From NCBI GenBank assembly GCA_028641055.1, contig CM054057.1, positions 577,868,610-577,932,609 of the forward strand: a stretch of 64,000 bases of DNA, given 5' to 3'. This stretch comes from Alopecurus myosuroides (taxonomy: Eukaryota; Streptophyta; Magnoliopsida; Poales; Poaceae). The notes under the pieces are model-generated. The model saw only the letters and a list, made by a program, of their open reading frames with translations. It did not search any database and was not told where the DNA came from. This document shows, piece after piece, positions 1 to 11,043 of this stretch; positions within the stretch are counted from its first letter, which is position 1; each line of letters opens with the position of its first letter. The translations under genes and the position numbers were made by a program.

Positions 1-1511
1 ACTCCGGCCGGCGGACAAAAGATATGCTATCCAATTATCAACTTCCTACTCTCGCACAACCTTCCACACAATACATTGATCATGTTCTATTTTTTGCGTA
101 TAACTAAAGCCTTTGCAGATGACGAGCTGTCGTGTTCTATTTCGCATGCTTATAAGTGCAATATAAAGTTTTGAAATACATACAAATCCCAAAAAATATT
201 AGGTAAAACACGCCAGATCTAGCTTTTCAATCATGTATCTTTCGAATCACGAAGTAGTTCATATGAGAGCGCATATATATGACACATCTCAATTTACATA
301 CAAGCTTATGAATTGTCTTAATACACATTGTTCAATTTGTATGATTAAATTGTCTCAATACACATTGTATACAATCACGCACGTATGTATTTGCTCCACA
401 AATAATAGAGGCTAAGGCAAGATCCCAGACCACGTAACAAAAATTGATGGATTAATTTTTTTGTTTGCAGGGATGATCGATGGCGTTAATGAATCACGTA
501 AACAAGTTAAAACGTAACCTTGGACTGAGGCGCTGTCATGTTATCTACCCGGCTGCCGCGCTGTCACCAACTCCGGCCAACAGACAAAAGATATGCTACC
601 CAATTATCAACTTCCTACTGCCGCACAACCTTCCACACAATACATTGATCATGTTCTATTTTTTGCGTATAACTAAAGCCTTTGCAGATGACGAGCTGTC
701 GTGTTCTATTTCGCATGCTTATAAGTGCAATATAAAGTTTTGAAATACATACAAATCCCAAAAAATATTAGGTAAAACACGCAAGATCTAGCTTTTCAAT
801 CATGTATCTTTCGAATCACGAAGTAGTCCATATGAGAGCGCATATATATGACACATCTCAATTTACATACAAGCTTATGAATTGTCTCAATACACATTGT
901 TCAATTTGTATGATTAAATTGTCTCAATACACATTGTATACAATCACGCACGTATGTATTTGCTCCACAAATAATAGAGGCTAAGGCAAGATCCCAGACC
1001 ACGTAACAAAAATTGATGGATTAATTTATTTATTTTTTGCAGGGATGATCGATGGCGTTAATGAATCACGTAAACAAGTTAGAATGTAACCTTGGACTGG
1101 GGCGCTGTCATGTTATCTACCCGGCTGCCGCGCTGTCATCAACTCCGGCCGACGGACAAAAGATATGCTACCCAATTATCAACTTCCTACTGCCGCACAA
1201 CCTTCCACACAATACATTGATCATGTTCTATTTTTTGCGTATAACTAAAGCCTTTGCAGATGATGAGCTGTCGTGTTCTATTTCGCATGCTTATAAGTGA
1301 AATATAAAGTTTTGAAATACATACAAATCCCAAAAAATATTAGGTAAAACACGCCAGATCTAGCTTTTCAATCATGTAATCTTTCGAATCACGAAGTAGT
1401 TCATATGAGAGCGCATATATATGACACATCTCAATTTACATACAAGCTTATGAATTGTCTCAATACACATTGTTCAATTTGTATGATTAAATTGTCTCAA
1501 TACACATTGTA
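1..1511. repeat. Tandem array, about 2.65 copies of a 569-572 bp unit
   Basis: The segment beginning ACTCCGGCC recurs at 1, 570 and 1142. Copies are nearly identical, with a few substitutions and a small indel in a T-rich tract. The third copy breaks off at about 1511 (ACACATTGTA followed by unrelated sequence). Each unit has a T-rich tract ending in GCAG immediately before GGATGATCGATGGCG, which looks like a 3' splice site and exon start. It also has weak 60-87 codon frames (233-415, 480-743, 802-984, 1052-1300) that repeat simply because the DNA repeats. I recognise no protein family. The unit may be a duplicated exon/intron piece of a captured gene. Confidence 0.85.
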
Positions 1512-1567
1512 TTATTATTTTAGCTGTATTTTAACATATAAAATAATGGTCAAATGGTCATCATGGG

Positions 1568-2233
1568 GGAAAATAATCCTATGAGACCGGGTCTATTTTC
1601 TCCCCAATATAGACCCATCTAAGAGAAAGACATATCGCGTCACCAATCTCAACGCAGTAGTAAAGTCTTCTTCCCCAAATCCCTTTCCCTAATAATCGTT
1701 CTGATGTGACCTGCACGAATTTTTCTCGCCGGCCCGGCGGGTGGACGTCTGGTGAACCTTCATCATCGGGGCCATGGCTGAGTAAACTTATATCAGTTCT
1801 GAACTTCATGTTACCTTAGGGCACCAAGCCGAGCATGGTTATGGGCTATTACTGGTTGGTCGCCATTTATACATGGATGGTAGCCATGCAACCAATTCGT
1901 TCTTGATATACTCGTGGACCTTGTGGATTGTTGATTTTGGCATTCACACGGAGGAGTCCTCTAGGAAGACTTCATGACCGAGTCAGATGGAATCATACAT
2001 ATGATTCGGCTGCCCGGCGCCATGGCAGATACCTCGGCCGCCCGTATATCATTTTGCATCGAACTTGTCGGGTCTTTATGTCATCCAGGATCCAACTGCT
2101 TTGCACTTCTTCCTACCGTGTGTTTCGTGGAAGATGACTGCTAGCACGTTGAGATTGGTGATGCCAGATGTCATTCTCTTAGATGGGTCTATATTGATGA
2201 GATAATAGACCCGGTCTCATAGGATTATTTTCC
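1568..2233. mobile_element. Non-autonomous Mutator-like element (MULE)
   Basis: The 666-bp element is flanked by perfect 9-bp direct repeats CATCATGGG (1559-1567 and 2234-2242), the size typical of Mutator insertions. Its ends are inverted repeats of about 86 bp, starting GGAAAATAATCCTATGAGAC and matching at roughly nine of ten positions (1568-1653 against 2148-2233). The interior has only short frames (1579-1809 minus, 1928-2137 plus) without recognisable domains, so it needs transposase supplied by another element. It lies just right of the tandem array and inside the Helitron, so it inserted after, or was carried with, that sequence. Confidence 0.85.
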
Positions 2234-2242
2234 CATCATGGG

Positions 2243-3166
2243 TGCCTATGTCCATCGCTAAATTTCAAAAAAAAATATAATGCGATAGACAACTGATAGG
2301 AAGAAAACTGGCAAAGTAATCAAAATTCATCATGGCCGCATGTTTTCATCTCTAAATTTTATATATTTAATTATGGTAAAAATTAAAGAGAGGAAGAAAA
2401 CAGGCTAAGTAACAAAATTTAAATAGTCAATGCTTAATTGTACTATCTATATTTTTTCTTGAGAACATGCAAAAAATCCTTGCCTACTGACTTACAGAAG
2501 GAAAAACAGAACAAAATCTAAGGAAAAAATAACCAAGAATTGTGTGATTACAACTCCGAAAAACAAGCCACTTCAGATTCTACGGGTTCTGTACTACAAC
2601 ACCCGAGCTCCAGTCGAAATAAACAAACTGCTATCTCGAGAGTGTCCCAACCCACGCAGTTTGATATATGTTCGTTGATCCGCTGGCAAATCGTGGGGAC
2701 GGTGGCATGCTTCTATTCAAACCGTGTTGACTACCTATTCATGAGAATTTTTTTTTCCAGTTCATCAAGAAGGTTATACTGCTATTTCATTTGAAGATTG
2801 CCTTATCAGCAACAATACGTTTCTCTTACATACCATAGTTCTAATTTCAATGACAACATGATGATTTTAATAAATGAAGGTATTATAAAACCATTAGCCT
2901 TACTAATCTAACACCTCATAAAATATAGTTATATTTATTCATATAGTATCATGAATACAAAACAACACATATGATTTTTTTACATAGATGCCATAATGAT
3001 ATTTGACCTCAAATCGAAGACTATGAAACATGCTACCCAATTATGTCATATTTTATATTCCACACTTTTATGGATGTTATATGGTAGGTATATTTCATAC
3101 AACAAAATGAGATATGCAAGAAATCACAATTTCGTCCCTCAGTCCCTTTCAACACAGTAAGACAAT
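2243..3166. other. Helitron interior, no gene recognised
   Basis: This is AT-rich sequence with one weak plus frame (2540-2794) that matches nothing I recognise. There is no splice pattern, repeat or promoter that I can defend. It is kept as part of the Helitron only because it lies between the MULE and the Helitron terminus. Confidence 0.4.
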
Positions 3167-3197
3167 GCCCTCGCATTTGCGAGGGCCACCGTGCTAG
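3167..3197 (+). terminator. Helitron 3' terminal hairpin and CTAG
   Basis: Perfect 8-bp stem, 4-nt loop, 7-nt spacer and CTAG. In Helitrons this hairpin acts as the rolling-circle termination signal. It is followed by T at 3198 as expected for an A|T target. Confidence 0.7.
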
Positions 3198-3304
3198 TTA
3201 AATGTCAAAAAGTTTGACAAAAGTGGATGTATCTAACACTAAATAGTGTCTAGATACATCCACTTTTGTCAAACTTTTTAACATTTAATTTCGGGTCGAG
3301 GGAG
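3198..3304. mobile_element. Stowaway-like MITE, right part
   Basis: The sequence is almost entirely a fold-back: about 32 bp from 3206 pair with 3240-3290, around a small inner palindrome (ACACTAAATAGTGT). The right end reads GAGGGAG followed by TA (3305-3306), the usual Stowaway end with a TA target. The left terminal CTCCCTC is missing. The left arm starts exactly at the Helitron boundary, which shows that the Helitron split the MITE. Confidence 0.7.
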
Positions 3305-3529
3305 TAATAGATAGATGTTTATCTCGCTGCAGTGTGCCTGAAGATGCATATATATGGACCCAACGGTCACCGGTGAAGCCAACATCTTATAGCCTATTCT
3401 ACACGCAGCTTTCAGCCTGAACCACCTGGCTCCCGTTTTGTTTCTTTCTACTATTATCATTTCGATTTCCCTTAAAATTCGTCCAAGTAATTTTTTTAAA
3501 GATAACTTTACGCCAATGTTTATCTCTGG

Positions 3530-5245
3530 TTCCTTGCCTTGTCGTCGCTGCTAGTCTCTACTTCATTCCCGTACATCTTGACAAACGTCTCGATCATTGC
3601 TTTAATTTTCTTTGAATAGTCAGAGCACGTATCATTCACCATATTTGCCAGCTTCATTTTTTTGCACATGTAACCACAAAATGAAGTTGTTACTATAACT
3701 TTGGGGAAAAAAAAGGAAGGCGGAAGATGTTTAAAATGCAACTTCATCTTGTCAAGTTACCTATGGGTTGTATCCTGGTGGAACATGTGATGCCACAAAT
3801 GATTCGACAACTGAGAGCCAAATAACCTATCCTTCAGTATTGCCCCAACACCATCCTTCAGGTCTTCAAGAGATGAAAAGAACATCAACAAAAAGAAAAT
3901 GTTAAAACCAAAAGTTGCTTTATGGGTGTAGCATTCTTTGCGCAAAATGGAAACTAAAAAAAAATTACCCGCAATCTGCCATAGTCACCATCATCCTTCA
4001 TATCCTTCCTCACCATAGTTGCGATCGCCTTGCCAGTCCATGCTTTAGCCCTTATCGTGCACTTCTTGACAACCACATCCACTTCTAAGGAATCAAGATA
4101 TAAAACCTGTATGTGGGGAAATTCCAAACAAAACAATGTTAGAACAAAAAATTCTCTTGCATAGAAAAAGCAAAACTGCTTAAAATATAGCACATGAAAA
4201 GACTTACCACAAGGTGGTAGATACAAGAACATATAGATCTTTTTTTAGCTCATTGCAAGCTTTAGCTAATCCACGGTGAAACGGCTCCAATTTTTCGAAG
4301 GGACATCTTCCAAATTCATTAGTACCTTATAGCATCGCAGGCTCACACTCAAGCCGGTGGTCGGAAATAAGAAAGTGTTGATAGCAATAATTAGCCAAGC
4401 ATGCAGGAATTTGCCGCCTGTCGCTCCATTCATTTTCTTTATTGCGTCGCACAAAGCTGTGATGTCGGGTGTTGATCCTAATCCATACTCCTCAGTAATG
4501 AAATCCATTGCAGCTTGGTCCATTTCATACCTCACCCCGAAACCATCACATGGCAACCCAAAATTCTTGAGTACACTTTCCTCGTTGATAGGGATTGAGC
4601 CCACCCCACTGATAACTATCTCTAACCTGATAGGATCATAGTGTTTCAGCAACCACTTACCGATCTTGTCAGGCATTTTGGTGCACTTGAGCTGAAGCAA
4701 ACCCCCAAAACATGCAGCTATAATCATAGCCTTCAGCTGAGGGGTCAGGGACTTGTTCAAATTCACTAGCCTTGCAGGCGATGCTCGGTTCCTCCCTCTG
4801 CTAGCCCTAACCCCAACCTACACATGGGATAAATACACACAGAAGACCCATTTTAAAATCCAAACGCATATGCGAGAAAAAAGAACTTCTCCTGGTACTT
4901 TAAAGAAAAAAAGCAAAAATCCCATGCATAAATTGCCTAGTGGTAAAAAGATGATTTATCCAATATGCAGATTAAAATCTATCCATGAATTGCCTAATGG
5001 GAATGATCATGAATTTCCTAGTGGAAAAAATGACCTGCATAAATTTCCTAGTGGAAAAAAATGATCTGTACATAGCTTGCCTAATGAGAATGATCATGAA
5101 TTTAACAATCCACATATACAATATATATACATAATTAGTGACACATTTGGATTCAGGGAAAAAATATACCTTGGTAAATCTGCATGGACGGCGTGAAGAC
5201 CCTGTTTCATCAACAGTTTTGCCATCTCTTGTGTCCGGCTGGTTA
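3530..5245 (-). pseudogene. Gene fragment, Ulp1-protease/plant-mobile-domain type, multi-exon
   Basis: Five exon-like blocks can be read on the minus strand with consensus splice sites: 5178-5245 (acceptor CAG, donor GTATAT), about 4270-4795, 3969-4106 (acceptor ACAG, donor GTAATT), about 3770-3873 (donor GTAACT) and about 3530-3700. The large block (4266-4766 open) has the pattern LTPQLKAMI..., GFLP-like NFGLPCDG, and FLHAWLIIAINTFLFPTT. I associate this with plant DUF1985/mobile-domain proteins that precede Ulp1-type cysteine protease domains in rice and wheat transposons. The 3969-4106 block reads YLDSLEV...RAKAWTGK. The protease domain itself is absent, cut off by the MITE/Helitron side. 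It is a fragment, not a working gene. Family assignment is from memory and moderate; the exon structure is visible. Confidence 0.55.
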
Positions 5246-6197
5246 AAGAAAAAAACTTCATATGTAACTCGAAGAAAAAGAAAAATCCGGATATCACATA
5301 TAAAACACGCATGAAAAATAAGCCTCGCTTTGTATCATGCATCTTAGAATAAAATACCCCCCACCCCCGTTGATTCAATGGCCACTCTAGCTTTTCTGGG
5401 TTAGCGAAGGCTCTAACTGAGCCACATAAAGGAGCTTTTTCCCTACTTAAATTCCTGATGATTCACATTTAGGTTTGCAAACACAAAGTGGCACAAAAAT
5501 GTGCCCCGAAGAAAAATCGTTCACAGTTTGCTTGTCATTCCAACAAAAAAGCGGTGTCATTTATACATACTGTAATCTGTTGAAACACTACTACTTTGTC
5601 ATCCGCATATGCGCCAGAACTCAGTTTATTGACATCAATGAAACGTGACATTTTGATTAGAGACTATAGTACATATAAATTACATCAAGCTAGCTTTCAT
5701 ATCTCAGTTGTTTATCGCACTCGTTTAGTAAGCGGGAGGTTTTTGAGATCAACTCCTAACTATTAGTTGTTTGAAAAGCAGAACACCCAAACTCGGTGAC
5801 TCGTTATGTATGAATTCCATTTTCTTAAATTTGTATATAACTGAATTCTGATTTGAACATTCTGCCCGAACCGCATTGGCTCTGGGTTGGGTCTATGTCA
5901 CCTTAATCCATACGGTATTGCGCACACAACAACAAGGTCATTGAAGCACAGTTCTATGTCAGTCTACCACCCATCCATTCCTCGACATTGAAAAATGTCG
6001 TGCAATCATGGTTCCCCGCCGCCCCCCTCCCGCCGCAACCCCGAGAAGTACTATGCGTTGGCATGGAGACCTAGGTCGATGAAATCAGAGCTACCGACGA
6101 GCGTAGAACGGGTAACACGAGGAAGGAGGAGGATGAGAGCGTGAGGGATCCTTACCTCGACTTTTTCTTCTCTCGTCAGGGGTGCTTGATTTGCAGA
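4812..6197. repeat. Duplicated segment X, copy 1
   Basis: The sequence from CCCAACCT (4812) to the LTR border at 6197 is repeated at 50502-51866 with only scattered differences. It contains the most upstream exon of the gene fragment (5178-5245) and, at 5980-6175, a GC-rich stretch with a minus-strand donor-like GAG/GTAAGG that could be its original 5' exon. Between 5400 and 5980 I see no gene. The duplication links this segment with the Gypsy-A LTR that follows in both copies. Confidence 0.85.
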
Positions 6198-9113
6198 TGT
6201 AGCGCCTTCACATTTAATAATGTAAGAACTACTATGTTAAGTGCTAGTCCTTGGATCAATGCTAGCACCACGGAAAAAATGTAAAGTATCATTGCAGAAG
6301 TATCAAAAATTATTACAAATGATCCAGAATTGCCAAGTATAGCTTTATTACAATGTGCATAGTCTTGGAAGACTAGCAAAACTCAGAGTTTCTAAAAAGC
6401 AGAAATAAAGTAGCAATGAGCCTCCATCTTCAATTATGCGCCACAAGCATTACATGTTGGGTGTAGACTCGAGTCCAAGCACTTGATCAAACTTTATCAT
6501 CACAATTACCTGCACGTTGGAATATGCAGCCCCCGAAGGAGATTCAGTACAAACAATGTACTGGAAAATGACACTATGGGGGATATAAAATGGCAAGTCT
6601 AAACTACATGCATATCTGGCTTGGTGGAGTTTAGGCTATTTGCAGAAAGCAAGTTTTTCCCTAACACTTTTGAAAAAGAGTTTTATTTCCAAAGATTGGC
6701 ACCATGGAACACACCCATGGGCACCAAAACTAATATTTTCTTAGCCAAATTTTACTTCTTCAAAACGGTGTTGAGATTCTTCTGTCCATCCTTGTCTAGC
6801 TGCTCGAAGTCGTCCATTACCGGGAACACGGCTATGATCATAGTTTCTAAACTCTGCAGAGGTTGTGCACTTTCACCCTTTGTCTTCAATTAGCCCAAAC
6901 ATCCTATACACACGGAGTGCATCATGGAAAGGAGAGAATTGAGACGAGATCTTTCAGAAGCAATAATTCAACCCAACCAGCAAGACCTGTTCCACATATA
7001 ATTATACTACATCTTCATGTCAAGCATGGGCTGAACTCTCACAACTTAGTTGATCACGACAGAGCCCATATGTCAAAGGGATACACGGGAAGCTACTAAA
7101 CTTAGAGGACTTGGTAATCTCTTTGTTTCCTGGGTGGAATTCTTTAAGTGAACTCCTTAGGAGATTAAAGGCCCTAAGGAGACACTCAACTTTCGACAAC
7201 CACGCAATACCAAACCCACCCAGGTGGTTCATTGAAGTTTATACTTAGAATTTTCATCAACATTGAGTAAAAACAATTTGTAGCAAAGCTAAGCATCCAC
7301 TAAGTACTAAGTCTTCAAAAATAACAAGTCTAAAGTATGGCTACACACTACTTGGGATTTTGCATAGTCATAATAATAACTTAGTAAAAATTCCCTACCA
7401 TGCATACTACTCAAAAGCACTAGTAATGCATAGTAAAAATATGGGAGATTTGATGGTGTGTCACTTGCCTTGGCAATAGGATGAACAATCACAACAAGAA
7501 TAACAGCAACAAGAGTAGACTTGCTCCTCTTCACAATCTAATACAAGCAAAACAAGCCACACATAAATATACATAACAAACATAACATAGAAAACAAAAA
7601 ACAATACAAAAACATATATGCATGTTATGCAATGATCAAATTAATGCAAAAAATTCACAACTAGCAATAATTACTAACAATGATGTTCTCTGCTGTTAAT
7701 AACATGGTTATGATGCATGAAAAACAAATTTATTATCAAATTATAATTATTAGCATTGATAGGGTTTTATTATAGGCAAATATCAACATTAATAGAGTTT
7801 CTGTTACAAAGTTGCACAAATAGTTTTTCCAACGATTCTACTGGATAGAGGACATAAAAAAAACCATAGCAATTGATTTCACCTAAAAAGGATTTGTAGA
7901 TTAAAAGTTATGCCCAAAATAGTGATTAATAGAGATCTAGAAATAATATATGAGTGCATGTTTCAAATTTGAAATTTGAATAGCCTAGATTAAACTAAAC
8001 ATTGTGCTGGTTTCAAAAAGCCCAAGATCACCTAATTTGGATAAACAGAACTCGAGATATGAATTTTTGAAGTTTGGAAACAAATCTGTTTTATTTTGTT
8101 TTAATCAAAAATATGATCGATCCGGGGGACATGCAATGGTGGCTCCTGATTGGCTGACACCGGTTTGCGCGGATCGCGCGCTGTGAAGAGTTAGATCTAA
8201 AGGAGATCGTGCGGCCAGGATTTAAGAAAAACGTTTCGCCTCTTCCTTCTTTCGTAGCCGCTTGATGAAGATCGAACGGACGTTGTTCCTCCTCTGCTTC
8301 GGGGTCGCCGGAGAGCTCGCCGAGAACGTGGACGCGCGGCGGCGATGACAGAGCAAGCACGGCGGTGCTAATATATGGCACTAAGGAGATCACGGGACTT
8401 AACAGGAGGTGTAGGAATATGGTGCGGACTCGATGGCACGGGGGTTTGCTCGCTCGCATTTTGTCCCGTCGGGGATTGCTCGCCGGAGAAGTGCGGGGCA
8501 GCAGGCGGGCTCGGACGCGGTTGGCGGCGACAACCTGCTCGACGAAAGCGTGCACAATGATGCCAGTGAGATGCGCGAGATCGAGTGGAACCGAGAGGGG
8601 GCATAGAGAGGGGGTAGGGTGGCCGGAGTTCATCGTGGAGACGACGGAGGGGCGCCGGAGATCTAAAGCTCACCGGGGCGATTCTCGAGCGGGGTTCAAG
8701 CTAGGGTTCATAGAGGAGGCTCACGGACGTCGAGGACAGGGTCTTATAGGTTCCTAGGCGTGCGGGAGGGGCTAGGGCACGGGGAGAGGCGGTGGCGGTG
8801 CCCTGGACTCGCACGGACGTCGAGTTCGTTATGGGCACGGCGATGGTGACATCATCGTGACGCGGGGGTCGCGTCGCGCGCGGGGCCGGGCTGGTAGTGA
8901 GACAGAGATGGGGTGAAACGGGGCGGGCTGCGTTGTTTTTCTGCTAGGCCTTCTTGATGGGCTTGGCCTGCTCGGTGAGCTGTGCGCGCGAGAGAGAGAG
9001 AAGGCAGAGGGTAGTTGGGCTAGGCCGAGAAAGGGAGAGTGGGCTGTTGCGCTAGTTTCTCCCTCTCTCTTTGTTTTTCCTACACATGCACAATACAACA
9101 AGACAAACAACAA
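6198..9113 (-). mobile_element. Gypsy-A LTR, unit 1 (3' LTR, truncated)
   Basis: Starts TGTAGCGCCTTCACATTT and matches 51867 onward (the intact LTR 51867-55060) until about 9075-9113, where the match ends. The last ~320 bp of the LTR and the adjoining polypurine tract are missing. The GC-rich part 8200-9060 holds several overlapping frames (for example 8091-8633 minus and 8365-8757 plus), but these are chance frames in LTR sequence. Orientation follows the primer-site and terminus arrangement of the other copies. Confidence 0.75.
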
Positions 9114-9299
9114 AGCAAAACAACAACTTAAAATATTTTATCTTTTAACCAAATTTCGAAATTTGGACTTAATTTTTGTCAAACTTAAGCAAAACAACTT
9201 AATTGCAAACCAAAACACTATAGCATATCCATATCACAAGTTGATAGGTCAATACTCAAACAAAAACTCTACCTAACGCATTTTGCCATGGTGGTCAAC

Positions 9300-9747
9300 T
9301 ACTGGGATGGATCATAACTCTTCACGATGATCTCTATGTTCTTGCACATCTTCAACTCCTTTTCAAGGGCGTTGATCTCTTCTTCGGCTTCCTGGAGATC
9401 CTTCTGAGTGTGATAAAGTCTCCACGTAAGTCTTTCTCCAAGTTCTGTGATAGCCTCCCATGCAGCGCATCTAGCTGACTCGGAGAATGATGTGTATTGT
9501 TGTGGGTTGGTGAAGATGCAGTCCCCGTCTGTCTTGTGGTCATACTCATTGCTTCTGTATAGGTGAAGTTGCACCCACCAATACTCTTGGCCTTCTTCAA
9601 TGAAGGGAAAACCTTTTTAGAGTGTCTTTCCTCCAAAAATACTAATCTTATCATTAGGTTCTTCAGTGCCTTTGGAAATCCAGCCTCACAATCCAGAATC
9701 ATGGTCATCAATGGTCCCTTCTTTAGTGATTCAATTAGGTTGGTCAT
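9300..9747 (-). pseudogene. Gypsy-A 5' internal ORF remnant (gag side), coiled coil
   Basis: Two overlapping minus frames (9352-9747 and 9299-9574) are joined by a frameshift near 9570. The first begins MTNLIESLKKGPLM; the second ends in a heptad-like segment (DLQEAEEEINALEKELKMCK) predicted to form a coiled coil. It lies 500 bp inside the element from the primer binding site, where gag should begin. I do not recognise the exact family. Gag leader or a non-autonomous element's own protein are both possible. Confidence 0.4.
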
Positions 9748-10280
9748 CTATAAGTTAGATAATACGTTAGATGATTGAACAATAGGTAGAGGTACTAGAA
9801 GAAAATTTATTCTAGCTATGTTAGAGTGGAATAGGTATTAAATCCTAGGGTCCATGAAGTCCTTGGTGGTGGTGAAGTTGCAGCTCTTCATCTTTAAGTT
9901 GGAAGTCCTTGGCGATTGCGAAGTTGAATCTCCATCATCATTGAGTTTGAAGTGTAGGAGAAAACATAAGTCATAAAAGCATAAGGTAAAGAGGTACTAG
10001 ATACAAGATTAGTAAGAGTACTTTGAAAATATTTAGCCATTTCCATGGTGATCATCAGATCATTAACAACTTGTTGAAATTTGGATATTCACTATAGTGA
10101 GAGATACTAACACCCGCAAGCCAATCAGGGAACCGGTCTCATGTACGTTGACATGTAACGTTGGTCCGGGCTGCTTCATCTCACTATGCCGCTAGGATCC
10201 AAAAATACTAAAACGAGTTGATAAATTTGATCAAAAGGGTTTTCCAATCCTAAGGGCTCGAACCTATAGGCAACACTTTG

Positions 10281-10291
10281 CTCTGATACCA
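10281..10291 (-). promoter_or_regulatory. Primer binding site, Gypsy-A
   Basis: On the minus strand it reads TGGTATCAGAG, the complement of the 3' end of initiator tRNA-Met. It lies three bases inside the LTR border at 10295, so it fixes the element's orientation (minus) and marks the following LTR as the 5' LTR. Confidence 0.8.
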
Positions 10292-10294
10292 TTT

Positions 10295-10545
10295 TGTAGC
10301 ACCCTCACATTTAATAATGTAAGAACTACTGTGTTAAGTGCTAGTCCTTGGATCAATGCTAGAACCACAGAACAAAATGTAAAGTATCATTGCAGAAGTA
10401 TCAAAAATTATTACAAATGGTCCAGAATAGCCAAGTATAGCTTTATTACAAAGTGCATATTCTGGGAAGACTAGCAAAACTCAGAGTTTCTAAACAGCAG
10501 AAATAAAGTATCAATGAGTCTCCATCTTCAATCATGCGCCACAGG
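10295..10545 (-). mobile_element. Gypsy-A 5' LTR fragment, left piece
   Basis: Matches the first 250 bp of the LTR at 6198. It is interrupted by element 1 and resumes at 50125. The last five bases, ACAGG (10541-10545), are the target duplication of element 1. Confidence 0.8.
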
Positions 10546-11043
10546 TGACGTGGGGATGAATCCTGGACCTATCGGGTGAGGCTACCCGGTCCAAGGCCCA
10601 AGACCTAAGCCCAAGGAAAGGTGCCACCAATAGTTCTAGAAGGCCCAATCGAAGGCCCACCCGCAAAGCCTTGCGGGTCAAGAACGAAACTTGTAACCGA
10701 CCTAAGCTAGGGTTTGTAACCCCCCCGCCCCCCCCCCCGGTACGGTTTGAGACCTAGCCACCTATATATGGCTAGGAGAACCACCGAGGGGGATCCAAGC
10801 AATCTCATACCACCAAAGCCTTGAGCTCGAGACCATACTCTCGACTTGAGCACCCCCATTGTAACCGGTCTATTGATAATACAGATCGACAAGAGCAGGA
10901 GTAAGGGTTTTACCTCTACGAGGGCCCCAAACCTGGGTAAATTGTGCCCCTGTTAGCCTACAATCGTCACCAGCGCCTATACGTTCTTTTAATCGAAACC
11001 CTATCGGTTCATCCGAGGTACTTGTTGAGATGACAATTCGATA
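10546..11043 (+). repeat. 5' LTR of element 1
   Basis: Begins TGACGTGGGGATGAATCC and ends TTCGATA, where the 3' LTR has TTCGACA. A TATA box (TATATATG, 10763-10770) stands in the U3-like part. An ATG at 11030-11032 is in frame with gag through the primer site. Confidence 0.9.
10763..10770 (+). promoter_or_regulatory. TATA box, 5' LTR of element 1
   Basis: TATATATG at the position where the 3' LTR has TATATAAG (49837-49844) and element 2 has TATATAAGG. Shared position in three LTRs supports it as the pol II promoter element. Confidence 0.6.

Larger units (their letters stand above)
1..3197 (+). mobile_element. Helitron, right (3') portion; 5' end outside window
   Basis: The right end has the Helitron 3' signature: an 8-bp perfect stem GCCCTCGC/GCGAGGGC with loop ATTT (3167-3186), seven bases, then CTAG (3194-3197) followed by host T. 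The sequence beyond is a Stowaway-like MITE. Judging from the MITE's other end, the insertion lies exactly between A and T, the normal Helitron target. The missing MITE half and the 5' TC end are not found upstream in the window, so the element is at least 3.2 kb and starts to the left. It contains a tandem array and a MULE but no RepHel helicase, so this part is non-autonomous. The superfamily call rests on the terminus only. Confidence 0.7.
9114..10294 (-). mobile_element. Gypsy-A unit 1 internal region (pol lost)
   Basis: Lies between the truncated 3' LTR and the primer binding site of the next LTR. Only about 1.2 kb remains where 5 kb or more would be expected of an autonomous Gypsy element. 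No protease, reverse transcriptase or integrase motif is present. The 9780-10280 stretch is untranslated leader-like sequence with no supported gene. Confidence 0.6.

Noticed and set aside
8091..8757. Overlapping 180- and 130-codon frames as host genes
   Set aside because: They lie inside the Gypsy-A LTR and recur at 53760-54417 with differences that do not respect codons.
9299..9780. Host coiled-coil gene
   Set aside because: Its position just inside a retrotransposon primer site and its frameshift make a retrotransposon leader ORF more likely.
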